Assembly (NCBI GenBank): GCA_944382875.1
Contig: CALWNQ010000019.1
Location: 1 to 53,269, forward strand
Length of the DNA stretch: 53,269 bases
Direction: 5' to 3'
DNA from: an uncultured Clostridia bacterium
GTDB lineage: Bacteria > Bacillota > Clostridia > Oscillospirales > Ruminococcaceae
A model generated the notes under the pieces. The model was not told where the DNA came from. It did not search any database and was given only the letters and a program-made list of their open reading frames with translations. Position 1 is the stretch's first letter. Every line of letters begins with the position of its first letter. Below, piece by piece: positions 51,886-53,269 of this stretch. A program made the position numbers and the translations under genes.

Positions 51886-52997
51886 TGGCATTCAGTAAAA
51901 AGACATGGAAAGACAGACAGGTTGAGCACCCGGGTCGGCGCAGACTTTCCAATACTGGTACAACAGATGTTTACGATGTGACCAGAGAGGAGGGGCTTGT
52001 CATTGAAGAGGGTGACGCGCTCAATGCTGCAAACTTTAACGATTTGGAAAATCGTGTTTCTTCTGCGTTCAGCGAATCCGCCTTGAAAGAGATTTTCACG
52101 CTGACGCATTCAAAATCAGGTACAACTCACGCTTTAACCGGATTGTCTGGTGTATCCGGCACAGTATCGGCAGTCTTTACGGCGACAGCGGCTTATACTG
52201 CCGGAGATACCTTTACCGTGGACGGCGAAAGCTACACGATTCAGCTCAGTAACGGCGAAACGGCGGAGGAGAATCTCTTCGTTGCCGGGGCGGCGGTTCC
52301 GATTGTCCTCGACACCGCGGGGAAAAAGGTAAATTTTAAGGCGGCCGGGGGCCAAAAGCTCCCGGCGGAAACGTTGGCCATCGTCAAAATCTTTACCGCA
52401 AACGGCACCTTTACCGTCCCGCAGACTGGAAACTACAAAATTACTGTCATTGGAAAGGGCGGAGATGGCAGTAATGCGGTGCAAAACGGAATCGATTACG
52501 AGTATTACGCCGGAGGCGGCGGCGGTTCCGGCGGAGCTGCCGAACTTACCGCCAAGCTGACAAAAGGGGAATCCTATCCCATCACAGTTTCAAAGTCAAC
52601 CGCGTCATTTGGAAGCCTTGTTTCCGCGACTGCGGGCAAAAATGCTTCTGGACGCACAGGGGGTACGGCGGGAACTGCATCGGGAGGAAGCAAACTCACT
52701 TCTGAAAATGGTGAATCAGGAGGCGCTGCAGCATGGGAGGATGCGGTTTTTTCTGCGGGACGGGGCGGCTCAGTAACATGCCGGTTTGTTCCAGATAAGG
52801 TGGATAATGGTGGCAGTGCTAACAGAGTTTCCAGTACAGACGGAAAATCTACCGAAGGCGTTCCAGAAACCAACCTTTTTTATCCGTTTGGAACAGGCGG
52901 TGGCGGTGGCGGCTACAGGTATGGGAGTTCCTATAATAGCATGGGACAAGGCGCGGCCGGTTGTTCCGGTGCGGTCATTGTGGAACTGGTTTTGTAA
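51885..52997 (+). CDS. Glycine-rich tail fibre / receptor-binding protein
   Basis: A 370-residue protein. The N-terminal part (residues 1-65) is the attachment segment; a middle carbohydrate-binding-like region and a C-terminal Gly-rich stretch follow (YYAGGGGGSGGAAEL, TGGGGGGYRYGSSYN). Similar Gly-rich tips form polyglycine-helix sandwiches that contact the receptor in other phages. Thus it is the likely host-binding tip. ATGA-like coupling with the gene in front. Confidence 0.82.
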   Translation: MAFSKKTWKDRQVEHPGRRRLSNTGTTDVYDVTREEGLVIEEGDALNAANFNDLENRVSSAFSESALKEIFTLTHSKSGTTHALTGLSGVSGTVSAVFTATAAYTAGDTFTVDGESYTIQLSNGETAEENLFVAGAAVPIVLDTAGKKVNFKAAGGQKLPAETLAIVKIFTANGTFTVPQTGNYKITVIGKGGDGSNAVQNGIDYEYYAGGGGGSGGAAELTAKLTKGESYPITVSKSTASFGSLVSATAGKNASGRTGGTAGTASGGSKLTSENGESGGAAAWEDAVFSAGRGGSVTCRFVPDKVDNGGSANRVSSTDGKSTEGVPETNLFYPFGTGGGGGGYRYGSSYNSMGQGAAGCSGAVIVELVL

Positions 52998-53012
52998 GAA
53001 AGGAGCGGGCAG

Positions 53013-53269
53013 ATGAAAAAATACGCATTTGTGGAGTACGGCGGGCAGGTGCTTTCGGTGGAAACACGCTGTTCGGGCGTCAAAAAATCGGAGGTTCAGC
53101 CGGGCGAGCTGGCGATTGAAGATATTATCCACCCAGATTTAGTCAGCCGATATGTGGAAATTACAGCCGAAACCGGAGAAGCAGCACCGGGAATGCTGTT
53201 TTCGGATGGAAAATTCATTGAAAACCCGGTTGCGCCGGACAGTCGATTGACAGAGCTTGAAAGTAAACA
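53013..53269 (+). CDS. Phage tail-region protein, cut by the window end
   Basis: ATG 53013 with AAAGGAGCGGG upstream; 85 codons are visible (KKYAFVEYGGQVLSVETRCSG..., PGMLFSDGKFIENPVAPDSRLTELESK). It resembles small proteins with a coiled-coil end placed behind tail fibres and before holins, such as XkdX-like or hemolysin XhlA neighbours. The gene continues beyond the window. Confidence 0.7.
   Translation, partial: MKKYAFVEYGGQVLSVETRCSGVKKSEVQPGELAIEDIIHPDLVSRYVEITAETGEAAPGMLFSDGKFIENPVAPDSRLTELESK

Overview
The window looks like a chromosomal segment of a low-to-moderate GC Firmicute, most likely a gut Clostridia of the Oscillospiraceae/Ruminococcaceae type. Supporting this are the gene order SRP RNA-dnaX-ybaB-recR-smpB-ssrA, strong GGAGG ribosome binding sites with several TTG/GTG starts, ECF-type vitamin uptake, DegV, DUF3048 and choline-binding-type surface proteins, and an ImmA/XRE-controlled siphovirus-like prophage. 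Species cannot be fixed from the sequence alone.

Layout. 1-4710: housekeeping and surface genes (Gfo/Idh/MocA oxidoreductase, DUF3048 lipoprotein, transglutaminase with cell-wall-binding repeats, DegV). 4722-6700: tRNA-Ser(CGA) with a tyrosine integrase pointing at it, probably an edge of an integrated element. 6784-13060: accessory genes: a zinc-ribbon/DUF4352 protein split by a one-base frameshift, an XRE regulator, a TIM-barrel protein, two decayed IS256-family transposases facing each other, and an AT-rich ABC exporter. 13141-16641: an SF2 helicase-HNH fusion in an operon with two small proteins, flanked by a helicase-like P-loop relic and a GNAT fragment; this is the best candidate for an uncharacterised (possibly defence) system. 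16843-27060: Nudix hydrolase, a LytTR regulator/GHKL kinase/two-ABC-transporter locus, an OmpR-type two-component system with a five-repeat PepSY protein, and a relic of a second copy of the LytTR/ABC locus.

27153-39451 is mostly core genome: TIM-barrel protein, a repeat-rich surface protein with a sortase-like tail, a 58-residue gene, pyridoxamine kinase plus an ECF S component (vitamin B6 uptake and salvage), a LysO-type lysine exporter split in two genes behind a long structured leader (candidate lysine riboswitch), a nitrilase-family amidase, SRP RNA, dnaX, ybaB, recR, smpB, an alpha/beta hydrolase and tmRNA.

39459-53269 is a prophage integrated at the tmRNA 3' end: integrase, a candidate small RNA, a DUF4041/GIY-YIG protein, ImmA-like protease, repressor, divergent Cro-like and antirepressor genes with two clear operators, small early genes, RusA, and then tail genes. 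A truncated HNH gene runs straight into the tape measure gene, so terminase, portal, capsid and major tail genes are absent: the prophage is probably defective. The window ends inside the tail region.
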